Assembly: GCA_019009955.1 (NCBI GenBank) | Contig: CM032229.1 | Location: 145,075,501-145,139,500 of the forward strand | From: Riptortus pedestris | Taxonomy: Eukaryota; Arthropoda; Insecta; Hemiptera; Alydidae | Direction: 5' to 3' | DNA length: 64,000 nucleotides | Part shown: in pieces, positions 47,347 to 59,495 of the stretch | How the letters are laid out: each line of letters begins with the position of its first letter | Position numbering within the stretch: the first letter of the stretch is position 1 | Translations under genes and position numbers: made by a program | Notes under the pieces: generated by a model | Database searches by the model: none | What the model was told of the DNA's origin: nothing | Seen by the model: only the letters and a program-made list of their open reading frames with translations

Positions 47347-47811
47347 GTCCGTCACGCAGGGGCAGCGTAAACTAAGCAGATTTCCCACGTGAAGTTTTAT
47401 AATAGAGACATTTCAGAATAGAGAGCCAAACAGTTACAGGAACGGCCCGAACTAGCTCTTGACGGAAACTCACGACTAGACCCGAAGTTAGCCGATCTCA
47501 TCTCTGAAACTGAAAACATAAAAATGCAAAGATCTCGGTTAATATTCAAGATACAGAATACATGTATATAACATTATTTATAGTAAATTTAATTTGCAAT
47601 AAGATTGAGTCTATATAATTTTTCGATCCGACGTATAGTAACGGAGATGTTTCGAATTTTCAAAATTCTCCACTACTAACCCCCCCCCCCCCGGTCTGAT
47701 TTCAGCCTTTAACGAACTTGATCTTTCTTTTTGCATAAAACGACTAAACGTCGAGTTTGGTAACGATTAAACAATAATTGCGCCCGCTAGAACGGTAATA
47801 GACAAAAATAT

Positions 47812-47853
<42 letters not shown>

Positions 47854-47971
47854 GAACGGACCTCATTTTCGTCATCTCCTGGGTAGGATCGATGGACATT
47901 TGAAGAAATTTTTCGAAACTCGCGTCATGAGTACGACCTCAATAGCCGATTTCCCCTAAGGGAAATCTGGT
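47347..47971 (-). mobile_element. Helentron-like repeat, complete, tandem copy 1
   Basis: Complete copy ending GGGAAATCTGGT. It is joined to the next copy through just AAAA (47972-47975), a clean head-to-tail junction. Confidence 0.66.
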
Positions 47972-47975
47972 AAAA

Positions 47976-48550
47976 GTCCGTCACGCAGGGTCTGCGTACA
48001 CTAAGCAGATTTCCCACGTGAAGATTAACAATAGAGAAATTCCATGAGCGCCGAACAGTTACGAAAACGGCCGAATCAGCTTTTGGCGGGATACTCACTC
48101 TCGCCCCGCTCACAAATAATAAAATAATAAAGATTTTAAATTTTAATAAAAATGCAAGTAACTCGGTTAATATTCAAGATAGAGAATAAATGTATATAAC
48201 AATATTTATAGTAAATGTAATTTGCAAGAAGATTAATTCAATACAATTTTTCGATCCGTCGTATAGTAACGGAGATATTTCGAATTTTTGAAAATACTCC
48301 CCCTAACCCCCCCCTCTCACTCGTCCTAATTCAGCCAGTAACGGGCTTGATCTTTCTTTTTACATAAAACGTTTAAATACCGAGTTTGGTATCGATCTAT
48401 CAAAAATTGCGACCGCTAGAGCGTTAACAGACAAATATATATATAATTTTGAACGGACCTAATTTTCGTTATCTCCTGGGAAGGACAATTTTCCAAAATT
48501 ACGTCATGAGTACGACCTCAATAGCTGATTTCCCTTAAGGGAGATCTGCT
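47976..48550 (-). mobile_element. Helentron-like repeat, complete, tandem copy 2
   Basis: Begins GTCCGTCACGCAGGG directly after the previous copy and ends TCCCTTAAGGGAGATCTGCT. The (AT)n core is only about 12 bp, so core length varies freely between neighbours. Confidence 0.66.
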
Positions 48551-49515
48551 AAAATGCAAATATCTCCTTAGATCCTGGGGTTACAAAAAAGCTGTCTAGC
48601 ATCTTTTTTGTTTTCACAAAAATACATATTAATTATTGTTTATAACATTTTCAGATCCGATACTTCAGAATGGAATAATCGCATATGAAATATATTTTAA
48701 ATGAAGTCCAACCAACCATTTAATTTATTTAATTTAACAGTAGTACAAGGAAGCCATGGGCTCCCCACATCTGATTTTTTTGTTTTTAATTACCAGTCAT
48801 CAGAAACTAATGAAGAACATTTCAATTTGAAGCGAATTAATGAAAATAAATATATTATGTTACTAACTAGTCTTCCACCATATGTGACTCCATTATCACA
48901 TCAATCGGTAGTGACAGTAATTATAGACTGACCGTTGAGCACACCAGGCGAATTATTTCAATGGTTGCACATCGCTTTCAAATATACACTAGAAGAAATG
49001 GCCTAAAAGTATCATCATTATATTGGGAACCCATTATAACAGCCGACAGCTGAAGCAGAGTATCTAAAGAGCTTCTTCATACTCTTGTAAATAAAAGTAA
49101 AGATAAAAGTCTTGTCCAGAGAAAGTAGCCAGGCAAACACTAAGCCATTCTGTTAGCCGATAAAAGCAAAGATTCCAAACAAACACTTTGCAGCAGGTGA
49201 AAGCAAGCGGTAAGAACACGTTTAAAGAATCTCACGGTAAAAATTCCAAGGAATAAATACAAACCCGTTATTTTTATAGACAACTTTTTATTACTGAACT
49301 CCTGTATACAGAGCTTGGTCAAAGCTAATTCGAAACATTTTGTTACTATAAGTACTATGGCCAAAGATAGAAAGAAATATTAGTTACTTATAAAAACGAG
49401 TACGATGCATTTATTCAGTCAGTAGACATTAATAAGTTAAAAGCCATTAAATGTGTTAGTTCACTTCACTTTATTAATATGTTCGTAAAGAAAATGCTGT
49501 TTATTACTAATATTA
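48551..49515. other. Stretch without recognised genes
   Basis: One 76-codon frame (48701-48931) has an ordinary composition but no family motif, and downstream frames are interrupted. It may be a remnant of an unidentified element. Confidence 0.4.
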
Positions 49516-49705
49516 GGGTCAGGTTCGCCATGGGAGAGCATGGTAAACCTAGTGTGACGAGTTCGATTTCCACCAGGGCATTAGAACTTTATTTAGTGAC
49601 GAACTCATTAAATAAAGTTCTTAGACCCACACTGGATAGAAAATGGTGGTAACTGTAGACAACCTTCCCCAATCAGCTATAGTCCCATTAAGTGAACTTT
49701 TAAAT
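49516..49705 (+). mobile_element. tRNA-derived SINE with a short internal deletion
   Basis: GGGTCAGGTTCGCCATGGGA head; the region between boxes is shortened to GAGCATGGTAAACC; GAGTTCGATTTCCACC box B; body follows. Confidence 0.6.
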
Positions 49706-49881
49706 TAAAACATTACTATTATTTTTATTTGTATTCTTTATTTTCTTTACATATAACGCAATTTATATGAAAGCTTCATAATAATGTTGCATATAGCAAT
49801 AACAATTTGTTTTTAAAACCACATTACATTTAACATATTCCCAGGAGTAAATCGCCACATTACATAAACACAATAATAAAA

Positions 49882-50346
49882 GTCCGTCACGCAGGGGCTG
49901 CGTAAACTAAGCAGATTTCCCACGTAAAAGTATACAATAGAGAAATCTCCATACAAGAGCCGATCAGTTACGGAAACGGCCGAACTAGCTTTCGGCGGGA
50001 ACTATAGCTCGTCCGTTACACTTAATAAAAATGAAAATATCTCGGTTAATATTCAAGATAGACAATAAATGTATAGGAGAATATTTATAGGAAATGTAAT
50101 TTGCAATAAGATTGGTTTTATACAATTTTTCGATCCGACATATAGTATCGAAGATATTTCGAATTTTCGAAATTCCCCCATCTAAAGCCCCCCTCTACCA
50201 CTGGTCCGATTTCAGCCGTTAACGAACTTGGTCTTCCTTTTCACATAAAACGAATAAATATCGAGTTTGGTGACGATTAAACACAACAACACCACACAAA
50301 CACTTAAACACAAACAAATTGCGACCGCTAGAGTGTTAACAGACAA

Positions 50347-50428
<82 letters not shown>

Positions 50429-50570
50429 TTGAACGGACCTCATTTTCGTCATCTACATTGAGGTAGGATCGATGGACATTTGAAGAAATTTTTCGAAAAT
50501 CGCGCCACAAGTACGATAAGTCGTACTTATGACTTCAATAGAAGATTTCCCCCAAGGGAAATGGTATGCT
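49882..50570 (-). mobile_element. Helentron-like repeat, complete copy
   Basis: Starts GTCCGTCACGCAGGGG and ends at TGCT (50570). The core is a compound (CA)n(TA)n (50350-50425). Confidence 0.64.
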
Positions 50571-50667
50571 AAAAGAATAATGTATATCCTGTTCCTAATG
50601 CATGCAGAATTCAAGTATGCATCATTAGAAGCGAAATAGGGTAACAAAGTCATGAAAAATAAAATGG

Positions 50668-52070
50668 GTCACGCAAGTACTGCGTAAAGTAAGCTGATGT
50701 TTCACATAATCCAATGACAGGCCAATCATCACTTCAGAATTTTCTATTTCACTCATAATATTAAACCTTCGTAAACAGGACTTGAAATGTAAGCTGAACA
50801 TACTGTGTTTATTGATAGAGTTTTAGTAATTGAAAAGCGTAGGAGTAGCAGTGGAGAGTGAAATGAAGGCCTAAAACTAAAAAAAATATATATATATATT
50901 CCAATTACTTTTCACATATGAGAAAATAGATTAAAAATCGAAGAATATCCCATTTCCAACAAGATTCGTTACATAACATTTTTTGGTCAGAGTCGTAATT
51001 AGGTATATATATTTCCAATTTTGTCCTTTCTCTAAACAATGAAATACTAATGATTGAAAACGAACAAATTCTATTATCTTTGTTAATATTAGAGTTAGAC
51101 ACAGAAAAAAAAAACAATTGTAGGAAATTAATTCCACAGTAACAATGGTTGTATAACATTTTCAATTCACCCCATAATAACGAAGATATTTCAAGTCACC
51201 TCCTGGTCCGATATAAGACAAAAACGAGCTCAATCTATCTTTTTCCGTGTATATGATAAATATGGATTTTGTTGACAATGGAACAAAAAATACAACCACT
51301 TAGCGGTAACAGGCAAATATATATATTTATGAATTTGAATGGCCTTTACATTCATCATCTGTGATTCATCGTTTACAGGTAGCTGAAATCGAGAAAAAAG
51401 GAATAACTCGGTTAATATTTGAGTTACAAAATTATAGAACAACAATTTTACAACATCAATAGTTTAATCGGAGTGGACTCGAAATTAAAGAGATATTTTG
51501 AATTTTAAACTTCCTCCTACCCGCTATTCCTAGGGCAATTTCAGCCATAAAGACTATGAAATTTATTGCATTTATTTTATCTTTACAATATCGAGTATTG
51601 TATAAATAAAATAAATAAAAAATGAGACAAGAACGTAAATTATTAAGTGATGACTTCATCATACAAAGTATTTGCAGCCATTTGACAATAATAGTTCAAT
51701 GAAAACAATATGTGGTATTCGAGTAGTTGTCTATTTTTAATACATCAAAACTAGGAGTTTGGGTTTACTGAAGTCAGAAAACTAAAAAAATGCAAACATC
51801 TCGGTAATTATTTAAGACAAAGAAAAAAATGCATAATGATATTTATATGTTCAATTTTTAATAAGGTTCGTCTTTGAAAATCTCCAAAAATAGTTTTGAT
51901 CTGACACACTGTGGTCCCGATTCTACTTTCTTTCTGAACCAAGTATATTTGCTTTAATTCTACACTAATCTTGAAGCAATATATATATATATATATGAAT
52001 TTGAATGGCCTTTACTTACTTAGGCAGGATCCGTGAAATGAGTGTAACATCAACATCTGATAGTACTTAT
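50668..52070 (-). mobile_element. Diverged Helentron-like composite (left arm of a large inverted pair)
   Basis: Begins with a mutated hairpin (GGGTCACGCAAGTACTGCG) and contains several rounds of the family's GAGATATTT, TTCAGCC and AACTCGGTTAATATT blocks. It ends near an (AT)n core and a GGCAGGATCC remnant. 51390-51980 is an inverted match to 53820-54470. Confidence 0.48.
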
Positions 52071-52639
52071 CGTGTGAAAATGGAAACATTGTTTTATTTT
52101 TGTAAATTGAGCGAGTGGAATGCAATGTGATTAATTATAATTAATGGATAATTATCCATTTCATGAAAAAGAGTTAATTTTATAGATTTGGTCTATTGCC
52201 CTGTCCATCTGGCCAGTACTGTTACCACTGAGCTACTTATTTAAATGAAATTTCACATAATAACATCCACTTTAGGCTACAACGTCCGAAACTACTCCGA
52301 AGTAAAACGTTTACCATATATAAATGATTTATTTGGAACTTAACCTTCTCTATCTCCGCGCTGTGTGTAACCGGACCGAAGAGGAGACAATTAACTTTGT
52401 TTGCAAAACGTTACTGATGTCAATCAGAGTAAATGGTGGAGATTGTCGTATGATGTAGAGGATAATTTACTGACCTAGATACTCAGAATGATTCGAAATT
52501 ATTTCACTTCATCAGTAGTGAGTTTGCTGCAGAACTGGCAGCTCTTAATTTTAAGTGTACTAAAGCATGCCTAAATATGTTCTTATTCATCCAGTAGCCT
52601 AACGTAATGTAAAAGATACCTATCTGCAGAGAAATACAA

Positions 52640-53110
52640 AAGATTTAACAAAAACTACACAGGAAATATTTTCTAGGACACCTTTTATGGATTCGAGGGC
52701 ATTTTGGCGTAGCATAAAAGCAGTTGTCTTAACTGCAAAAGCTATAACAGACACTATACCAGTAGACCCGTTCACTGAAGGTACCAACCTGCAAAAAGAC
52801 TGGCCCTTGAGCCATGGGCCCGAGAGTGGGATGAGTTGCGCAACAATAGGCTCTCCTCCGTAAAAAGTGCTCTTGAATATTTCAACAAGCACAAAAAGGA
52901 GTGATGATACGCCGCCTAAGAATGGGCCATACAGGAGTCCCACGCCAGCACCTGATGAAAAAGGAAGAACCTCCAGCCTGTATTGCTTCTGGAGTAGATC
53001 TCACGGCTGCAAACATACTTACAGAGTGTATGAAGGTATTAGAACATAATAAGGTCTCTTGGTATACCAGAAGTACTGTCTCAAGACGAAAACATGTTAA
53101 CTATTAATAG
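52640..53110 (+). pseudogene. Non-LTR retrotransposon ORF2 C-terminal remnant
   Basis: Degenerate relative of the 10.3-kb fragment. In shifting frames it reads WEWDELRNNRLSSVKSAL, then RRLRMGHTGVPRQHLMKKEE, PPACIASGVDLTAANILTEC. These correspond to the NKL-x-x-IK, RLRIGHT-R-x-T-H-x-x-LM and C-x-x-C / H-IL-x-EC blocks. Several stops and frameshifts are present, and the second Cys and the His of the knuckle are altered. It lies in the spacer between the two inverted arms at 51.4-52.0 and 53.8-54.5 kb. Confidence 0.65.
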
Positions 53111-53819
53111 AGGGGACCACGTGACTACTAATAGTTGACTCTTTATGCGTTCGTTTTTCGACAAAGAGCATATAATAAGGATTTGGTAGTAAAATCCACA
53201 GCTTGAATTTGAATTCAAAATCAAATACCCCAAATCTCTTCTTGCCGGCAGTTTATTAGTCCTACCTACAAAATTAATAAATGAATAATTGTAGCTCAAG
53301 AATATTTATTTAATTCACAAAAAATAAAATGCGCTTTAATTACATCTATAGAAAAGTAGTAAATGAGAAGTTGAAACTTGTCACATAAATTTAATGTACC
53401 GTCTTTTCGTCGAGGGGGATAGCAGGTTGCGCTACCTTCTATCAGTTGTCTCATGGCCCCCACTGAAACACTCCTCTTGATGCTACGGCTGACATTTTCC
53501 GACTTCGAACATTACATCATTCGATTCTCAGATAGTTCCTCCAAACAAAAGTAATAGATGTCAAAAATTGTTAGTTTTTCAAAATCTACACCTAGTTCAT
53601 ATGAATGGATATTATAACTGTTAGGATGTACCTGCATTCTGTATTCCATATACAATCAGAGAGACATAAATTAAAACCTGTATATATTATCTGTCTTATG
53701 ATAGGAACGTTGATTATTTATGGATCAAAAAGTGTCCAGGTCGAGATGTTGGACACTTGCAACTTTAAATTAACATATCCCCCAAAAGCTGTACCTTATT
53801 GATGATTCAGCATTATTTT

Positions 53820-54614
53820 CAAGGTTCAGGATTAGTGTAGAATTAAAAAAAATATACTTGGTTCAGAAAAAAATAAAATCGGGACCACTGTGTGTTGAAT
53901 CAAAACTAATTTTGGAGATTTTCAAAAACGAACCTTATTGAAAAATGAACCTATAAATATTTTTATACATTTTTTTCTGTGTCTTATATATTAACCGAGA
54001 TGTTAGCAATTCTTTAGATTTCTGACTTCAGTAAACCCAAACTCCTACTTTTGGTATATTAACAATAGGCAACAGCTTATTATGAACCACTTAGGTTCCT
54101 ACCTAATTCAAAACTCGAATACCACATATTGTTTTCATTGAACTATTATTGTCACATGGCTGCAAATACGTTGTATGATGGTGTCGTGAGTTAATAATTT
54201 ACGTTCTTGTCTCAAATTTTTTTAATTTTATTTACACAATACTCGATATTGTAAAGATAAAATAAATGCAATATATTTCATAGTCTTTTGGCTGAAATCG
54301 ACCTAGGAATAGCGGGGAGGAGGAATTAGAGGTGGGAAGGAATTTGAAAATACACAATATCTCTTTTATTGTGAGTCCACTCCGATTAAACTATTGATGT
54401 TCTACAATTGTTATTCTATATATTTTTTTTTTTGGAACTCAATTATTAGTCGAGTTGTTCCTTTTTATTGATGTCAAATATCTGTAAACCCTCACTTCTA
54501 CTCATCGCATTTATACAAGAAGAAATAGAAAATATATGGTGAGCAGAGATCAATAGTGTGTCACATCAGCATATAGAAAATCTGCTTATTTTAGGCAGCA
54601 TCTGCGTGACGGAC
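53820..54614 (+). mobile_element. Diverged Helentron-like composite (right arm of the inverted pair)
   Basis: The minus strand of about 53820-54470 matches 51390-51980 over long stretches, for example GACAAGAACGTAAATTATTA and GGAGTTTGGGTTTACTGAAG. The copy closes with AAATCTGCTTATTTTAGGCAGC and GACGGAC (54614). Confidence 0.48.
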
Positions 54615-55030
54615 AATTATTATTTTTTGTTAAGTTATGTTTTATATATGTAAATATATGTCAAGACCCCTATTTGTATCAAAATTCTTATAATGACTCT
54701 AAAGTAGAGACTACGCCCTCTATATGTATATAAAAGGAATCTTTCAGTAAACTTTGTAATTGGGTTCCGTACGCTTCTCGAGTCAAATGATTGCAGGTAA
54801 TTACAGAGTTTTCTGTAATCAAGCTACCTCAACGTTATGAAATATACCGAATATTGGATCTGATACGTGGCGTAAGAAACTAGGACTGTCTAAATTGTGA
54901 CCTCGCATTGACCCAAACGCCGTTCACCATCCATGTATGCTCTAATGGGACGACCTACTACGCTCTACACTTATTAGAATTTTGTAATTTAGGCAACAAT
55001 AATAATAGAATAGTCTAGAACCTAAACAGA

Positions 55031-55232
55031 CATGGAGGCGGCCTTAATCTCACAATGTAAACCTAGAGTGTGGTAAGTTCGATTCCTGCCTGGGCAATAG
55101 GAATTTATTTAGTGACGAAATTCGTTTAATAAAATCCTTAGTCCTACCTTGGCTAGAAAAGAGTGGTAACCTGTAGATAACCCGTCCCAATTAGCCTTAG
55201 TTGCAAAAAGTGGACGTTAATAAATAATAATA
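55031..55232 (+). mobile_element. tRNA-derived SINE, 5'-truncated
   Basis: CGGCCTTAATCTCACAATG, AAGTTCGATTCCTGCC box B, full body, and an (AAT)n tail. Confidence 0.68.
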
Positions 55233-55841
55233 ATTATAAAACTTGATGTTATCTGTACTATTACATTATGATAGAAAGCTTAACTATATTTGTAATATTT
55301 AATTATGTGGTGAAGCTTAATGATATCTGAAGTATTAAATTATGAGATAAAACTCAATGATATTAAAATATTTCTTTAATATTAAGTAATGTGATAAGTT
55401 TTCAAGGCTACCAAGTATCTCTGGATTTGTGCTGGCTGGTGGAGGTCCATCATCAACGGAAGGATCAAAAAATGTCAAACACCTCCACTCTTAATACTTC
55501 TTTATTACAGGCAAAGTACTTTCGGGGCGAACCGTCCCACCATCAGTGCTCTGTGACACAACATTCATACTTACAAAAACATGTAATATATATGAATAAA
55601 TAAATAAATAAATGTAAAACTCAAGAAAGGTAGTCGAATATTAAAAAAATTTAAAAAACAAACAAATATATAAAACGCAACACCTAAAACTAAAACGTTA
55701 CAAATAAATATTAAAAGCAACAAATAACAAAATAAAATAACTAGGAGATGGAGAAGGAACTGACCTATAACTGACCCCTATTGAGCCGACATCTCCGGCG
55801 AGACTGGGAGCCTACTCGGCCAGGGCAGCTACTGCAGAGCT

Positions 55842-56078
55842 ATTTATTATTATTATTATTATTTATTAACGTCCACTTTTTGCAACTAAGGCTCATTGAG
55901 AAGGGTTATCTACAGGTTACCACCCTTTTCTAGCAAGGGTGGGACTAAGGATTTTACTTAATGAATTCCGTCACTAAACGAATTCCTATTCCCCAGGCGG
56001 CAATCGAACTCGTCACTCTAGGGTTTACCATGGGAGATTAAGTTCAACGCTTTAACTCACATGGCTAGCCTGAGCCCC
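55842..56078 (-). mobile_element. tRNA-derived SINE, full length
   Basis: Long (TTA)n tail, complete body, GGCAATCGAACTCG box B and GGCTAGCCTGAGCCCC head on the minus strand. Confidence 0.7.
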
Positions 56079-57104
56079 TCTCTTGGTAATGGGATCAACT
56101 AAATTAATTTATAATTAAAAATTAAATAAATTTAATATTTAACAATTAAATTGATTCCTCTCGTTTCAACTGATAGTTCTTATTTACTACAATTCCTGAA
56201 TCATTTGAACGTTAACCGTCTTCGAAGAAATTAAAGGAATGTCCTAGATTATTTTTCTTGACAATAAGTTGAGTATTTCGGAATTAAACAGTGAAACTAC
56301 ACTTTTTCTGTGTTTTCTTCTAGGGAGCCATTGAATGTATGTATTTATATCCCAAACTATTTGAGATGGAAGGTGGAAAATGACAATTTTTAGTTAAGTT
56401 TCTATGAAAGGTATTACTATACGACACTTCTGACTGCGTACTACGTAATAACAGTGAAGCCGCACATAAATCAGTAATCTAACAACTCTTCCTTCGTCAT
56501 TCTAAGATGACTTTGCAATCACCGAAAAAAATCGGCACAAAACGCAATGCGTTTTATGGATCGTATCTCTTACAACATTAAAAAGACAGGATTGCGCTAA
56601 AGAGAAGTACAAATGGTTTAAAGGTTGCTACATACACATTCCTCATGTAGAAGAATAATGCAGTTTTATTCCTTTTTTGGTATTCCATTATGGCTATCAG
56701 GCTTTTTAATTAATAATAATATTTAATAATTTGAGAATTTAAGTATTCTTAAATAATTTCTTCAAGCCTAGACATATAGGTACGCAGAGTCGTGATTACG
56801 TCAGATGCAATAAATAACTCATAAGAAAGAAAAGAAAAAGAAAATAATAAAAAAAGTAATGACTCGGTCAACAATTCTGTTCACGAAATTAATAATATTC
56901 CAGATACTGGATAAGAAAGCACTGGAGATCCGTTACTCCAGACCAGGACGTCACCCTGCCAAATTGTCGTGAGACGGACGTTAATGCACTTTTCTTTTCG
57001 TGTGGCAATTGAATTGTTTCTCGGTGCTGAGTAACCACACAACTACTGATAAAGTGTAGTCTGCAATCACTATGATTACATGTGGCAGTTATAGTACAAT
57101 GGTC
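56079..57104. other. Stretch between SINE and hAT remnant
   Basis: AT-rich, nothing recognised. Confidence 0.45.
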
Positions 57105-57225
57105 TAGGCCATATGTGGGCAACCCCTGGGCCGCGCTAAGGTTTGATCCGGCCTGAGAGACATTTTGAAAATTCCAATAAAACAAAAATATTACACTACT
57201 AACTCCAAAGGAGGAAGATGAGGAC

Positions 57226-57399
57226 AGACGCGTTTGCAGTACTTATAAATGCGAAAAGTTCTTTTCATTGATGAAAGTTAATAAATCAAAACATCGTACA
57301 AGACTGACTGACGATAATTTGGAAAATTCTTTTCATCTTTTTATCAGTGGAATTAATCCAAACATCGATGAATTAGTTTCCCAATTCCAAACTCATTGA
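57226..57399 (+). pseudogene. hAT transposase C-terminal (dimerisation) fragment
   Basis: The frame ends at a TGA (57397-57399) and reads STYKCEKFFSLMKVNKSKHR, then TRLTDDNLENSF, then NPNIDELVSQ. This is the S-x-x-CE-x-x-FS-x-MK-x-x-KSK-x-R-x-RLTD-x-x-L pattern of the hAT dimerisation domain, closest in feel to the ZBED5/GTF2IRD2-like hAT group. The upstream catalytic region is deleted. Confidence 0.7.
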
Positions 57400-57446
57400 T
57401 TGTACTATGTTGTACCTATTATTTTAATTTCATTTTGTTATTTTAA

Positions 57447-59324
57447 TCCTCCTCCCCTACCCACTGGGTCGTGGGCGACCCAAAGCTGCTTTGTCGGCGC
57501 TTGTACGCACCTGTACAAGGTGGGTAGGGGGAAAGGGGTCAATTACCCTCCCAGTCAGTCCTCTGGAAGCTGTACTAGCGATAAGGTAAGTGTGGTTGCT
57601 TTTCTAACCTTTATTCTAGTATTTTTCTAGAAAAATCTGCAAGTGTGGGTCGCATACGACCCATGGGTAGCTTATGTGTCATGAATATTCTAAACTGTTT
57701 TCGTCTGTCTGGTCTAACTATTTTGTTTTCTTCTGCAGTAAAGATGACCGAACGACGCCTTTTAATTACTGATGATGAAATTCAACCGGAATTGTCCCGG
57801 CAGATGGAGGAAGAAGACGGTTTAGACCCAAGCGGCGAGTCTAGTGAACCTGACGACGAAATTATTGCCAATGATGACGATGTAGCTGATGATGAAGAAT
57901 ATACTTCCGACCAGGGAGATGATGTTTTACCTTTTTCCCCTGGAGAAGAAAGTGATGATGTAAATTTTGTACTCGGGAAGGATCTGGAAACTTTCTGGGC
58001 TAACAAACCTATAAGCACTAAGTACTCCAGAACTCCCAAAAAAACATAATTACTCATTTGCCAGGCCCAAAAGGGGAAGCTAAAGAGCTCGGAGACGAGA
58101 ATAAATTATTTCCTCTCTTCATAAGTGAGAACATGATAGACCACATTGTAAAATATTCAAATGAAGAGATTGATACAAAGGCAGCTCAGTTCACTCTAAA
58201 CAATCTTTTACTGGACGAACTGACAACAACGAAATCTCAGCTCTCTTGGGCTTGCTGCTTAAGGCAGGAGTCCTAAAAAGTGGTGGATTGTCTATGAATG
58301 AGTTGTTGTAAACCACTCTAGGGCCTCCAATATTCCGCTGCTCAATGCCTAAGTGCAGGTTTGAATTTCTTTTACACTGCATTCGGTTTGATTCGAGCAT
58401 CCAGAAGAGAAGAAGATAAGTTCGCTGCATTTAGAGAGGTAAAGAACTTATTCAATGATAATTGTAAGATGCACTACACTCCCTCCGAATACCTTACAAT
58501 CGTCGAGACTTCTGGGCTTTAGAGGTAGATGCCCATTCGGGATGCATATACCTCCGAAGCCTGACAAGTACGGCCTGAAAATGATGTCCATGTGCCACGC
58601 GAAAACATTTTATTCCTGTGGCGGGATCCCATATATAGGCAAAGAGTTGAGAATTAGGCCTGATTTATTACTACCATCTCAATATGTTCTGAGCCTTATT
58701 GAACCAGATACCAAATACTAACAAATATCGGTCGAAATTTCTGAAAACGCTAGCCATCGCTCTCGTCACTCCACATCTAGAACATCGGGTGTCCAAGCCC
58801 ATTCCAGGAGGTCTAAAATTGGCAATAACCAATTTTTTAAAAAAGGAAATGGTAGAACTAGGGCCTACTAAATCTTCAGAAACTTCAAAACGAGCTAGGT
58901 GCAGTTTCTGTCCCTGGAAAGGATCGAAAAAGCAATTCCAGCTGTCAGCTTTACCAAAAATCTATTTGTGGTGAACACAAAATGGGTATTTGTCCATCTT
59001 GTTTGACCGAAGCGGGATTGAATATTTCAAAACCACCAATAGAATTTTTAAAATATGAAGGATAAAATTGCCTTGTAACATAATGTAATTAATTAATTAA
59101 TATTTCTTGTAATGTATTATTTACCTGTTTATTAATTTTGTTTTTACAATTTGTTATTTATTTGCCTTTGTTTGCCTTTTCAAGATTAAAAATGATATTT
59201 CTATACTTCATAAGTTTTGTACTTTTCATTTTAAATCCCAAATGATTTATTTTTATATGACAAGATGAATTTCAGGTCCAGGAGTAGTAAATATGTCATA
59301 GAATACAAGGGTAGGGGAGGAGGG
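57447..59324 (+). mobile_element. piggyBac element with matching ends, inserted in the hAT remnant
   Basis: TTAA stands at both edges (57443-57446 and 59325-59328). The ends are inverted repeats that differ at one base: TCCTCCTCCCCTACCC on the left, and CCCTCCTCCCCTACCC on the other strand at the right. The 1878-bp body holds a broken transposase. It interrupts the hAT remnant's 3' untranslated part, so piggyBac is the younger insertion. Confidence 0.88.
57744..59063 (+). pseudogene. piggyBac-type transposase, frameshifted and catalytically dead
   Basis: The ATG at 57744 opens an acidic N-terminus (MTERRLL, then Asp/Glu-rich). This leads to the family's T-H-L-P-G-P-K-G motif just after a frameshift in an A-run near 58040. 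Further frameshifts or stops follow near 58240, 58300, 58520 and 58720. Recognisable blocks are RCSMPKCRFEFLLHCIRFD, KFAAFREV, NCKMHYTPSEYLTIVE, FRGRCPFGMHIP, PDKYGLKMM, CHAKTFY and YVLSLIEP. Near 58900 comes the start of the Cys-rich C-terminal zinc finger (RCSFCPWKG). Two catalytic aspartates are lost: IDE has become IVE (codon 58502-58504) and CDAK has become CHAK (codon 58596-58598). It cannot encode an active enzyme. Confidence 0.85.
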
Positions 59325-59495
59325 TTAATAAATTGTATTATAATTACATTGTCGTTATAATTTCTTGTCTGATATCCATCGTTAAAAATTATGAACACTA
59401 CTATAAAATGCACTACTTTTAAAAGCGGCCCGCGAACGTATTTACACACTAACGTTTGGCCCGCAACGTGTGAAAAGTTGCCCACATATGGCCTA

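Larger units (their letters stand above)
57105..59495 (+). mobile_element. hAT-like element remnant (interrupted by piggyBac)
   Basis: Terminal inverted repeats TAGGCCATATGTGGGCAAC (from 57105) and its complement (ending 59495) bound a unit. Without the nested piggyBac it is only about 510 bp. Subterminal GGCCCGC-rich sequence is present at both ends. It keeps the C-terminus of a hAT transposase at 57226-57399. Adjacent 8-bp flanks do not match, so the duplication has decayed or the exact edges are off by a few bases. It is an internally deleted copy. Confidence 0.65.

Noticed and set aside
45917..48550. CRISPR-like or satellite array from regularly repeated blocks
   Set aside because: The units are about 600 bp, diverged, with defined transposon ends and dispersed copies elsewhere. 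They are neither short repeats with spacers nor a homogeneous satellite.
52620..52943. 107-codon minus-strand frame with hydrophobic stretches
   Set aside because: It is the reverse of the degenerate ORF2 remnant, whose plus-strand blocks are recognisable.
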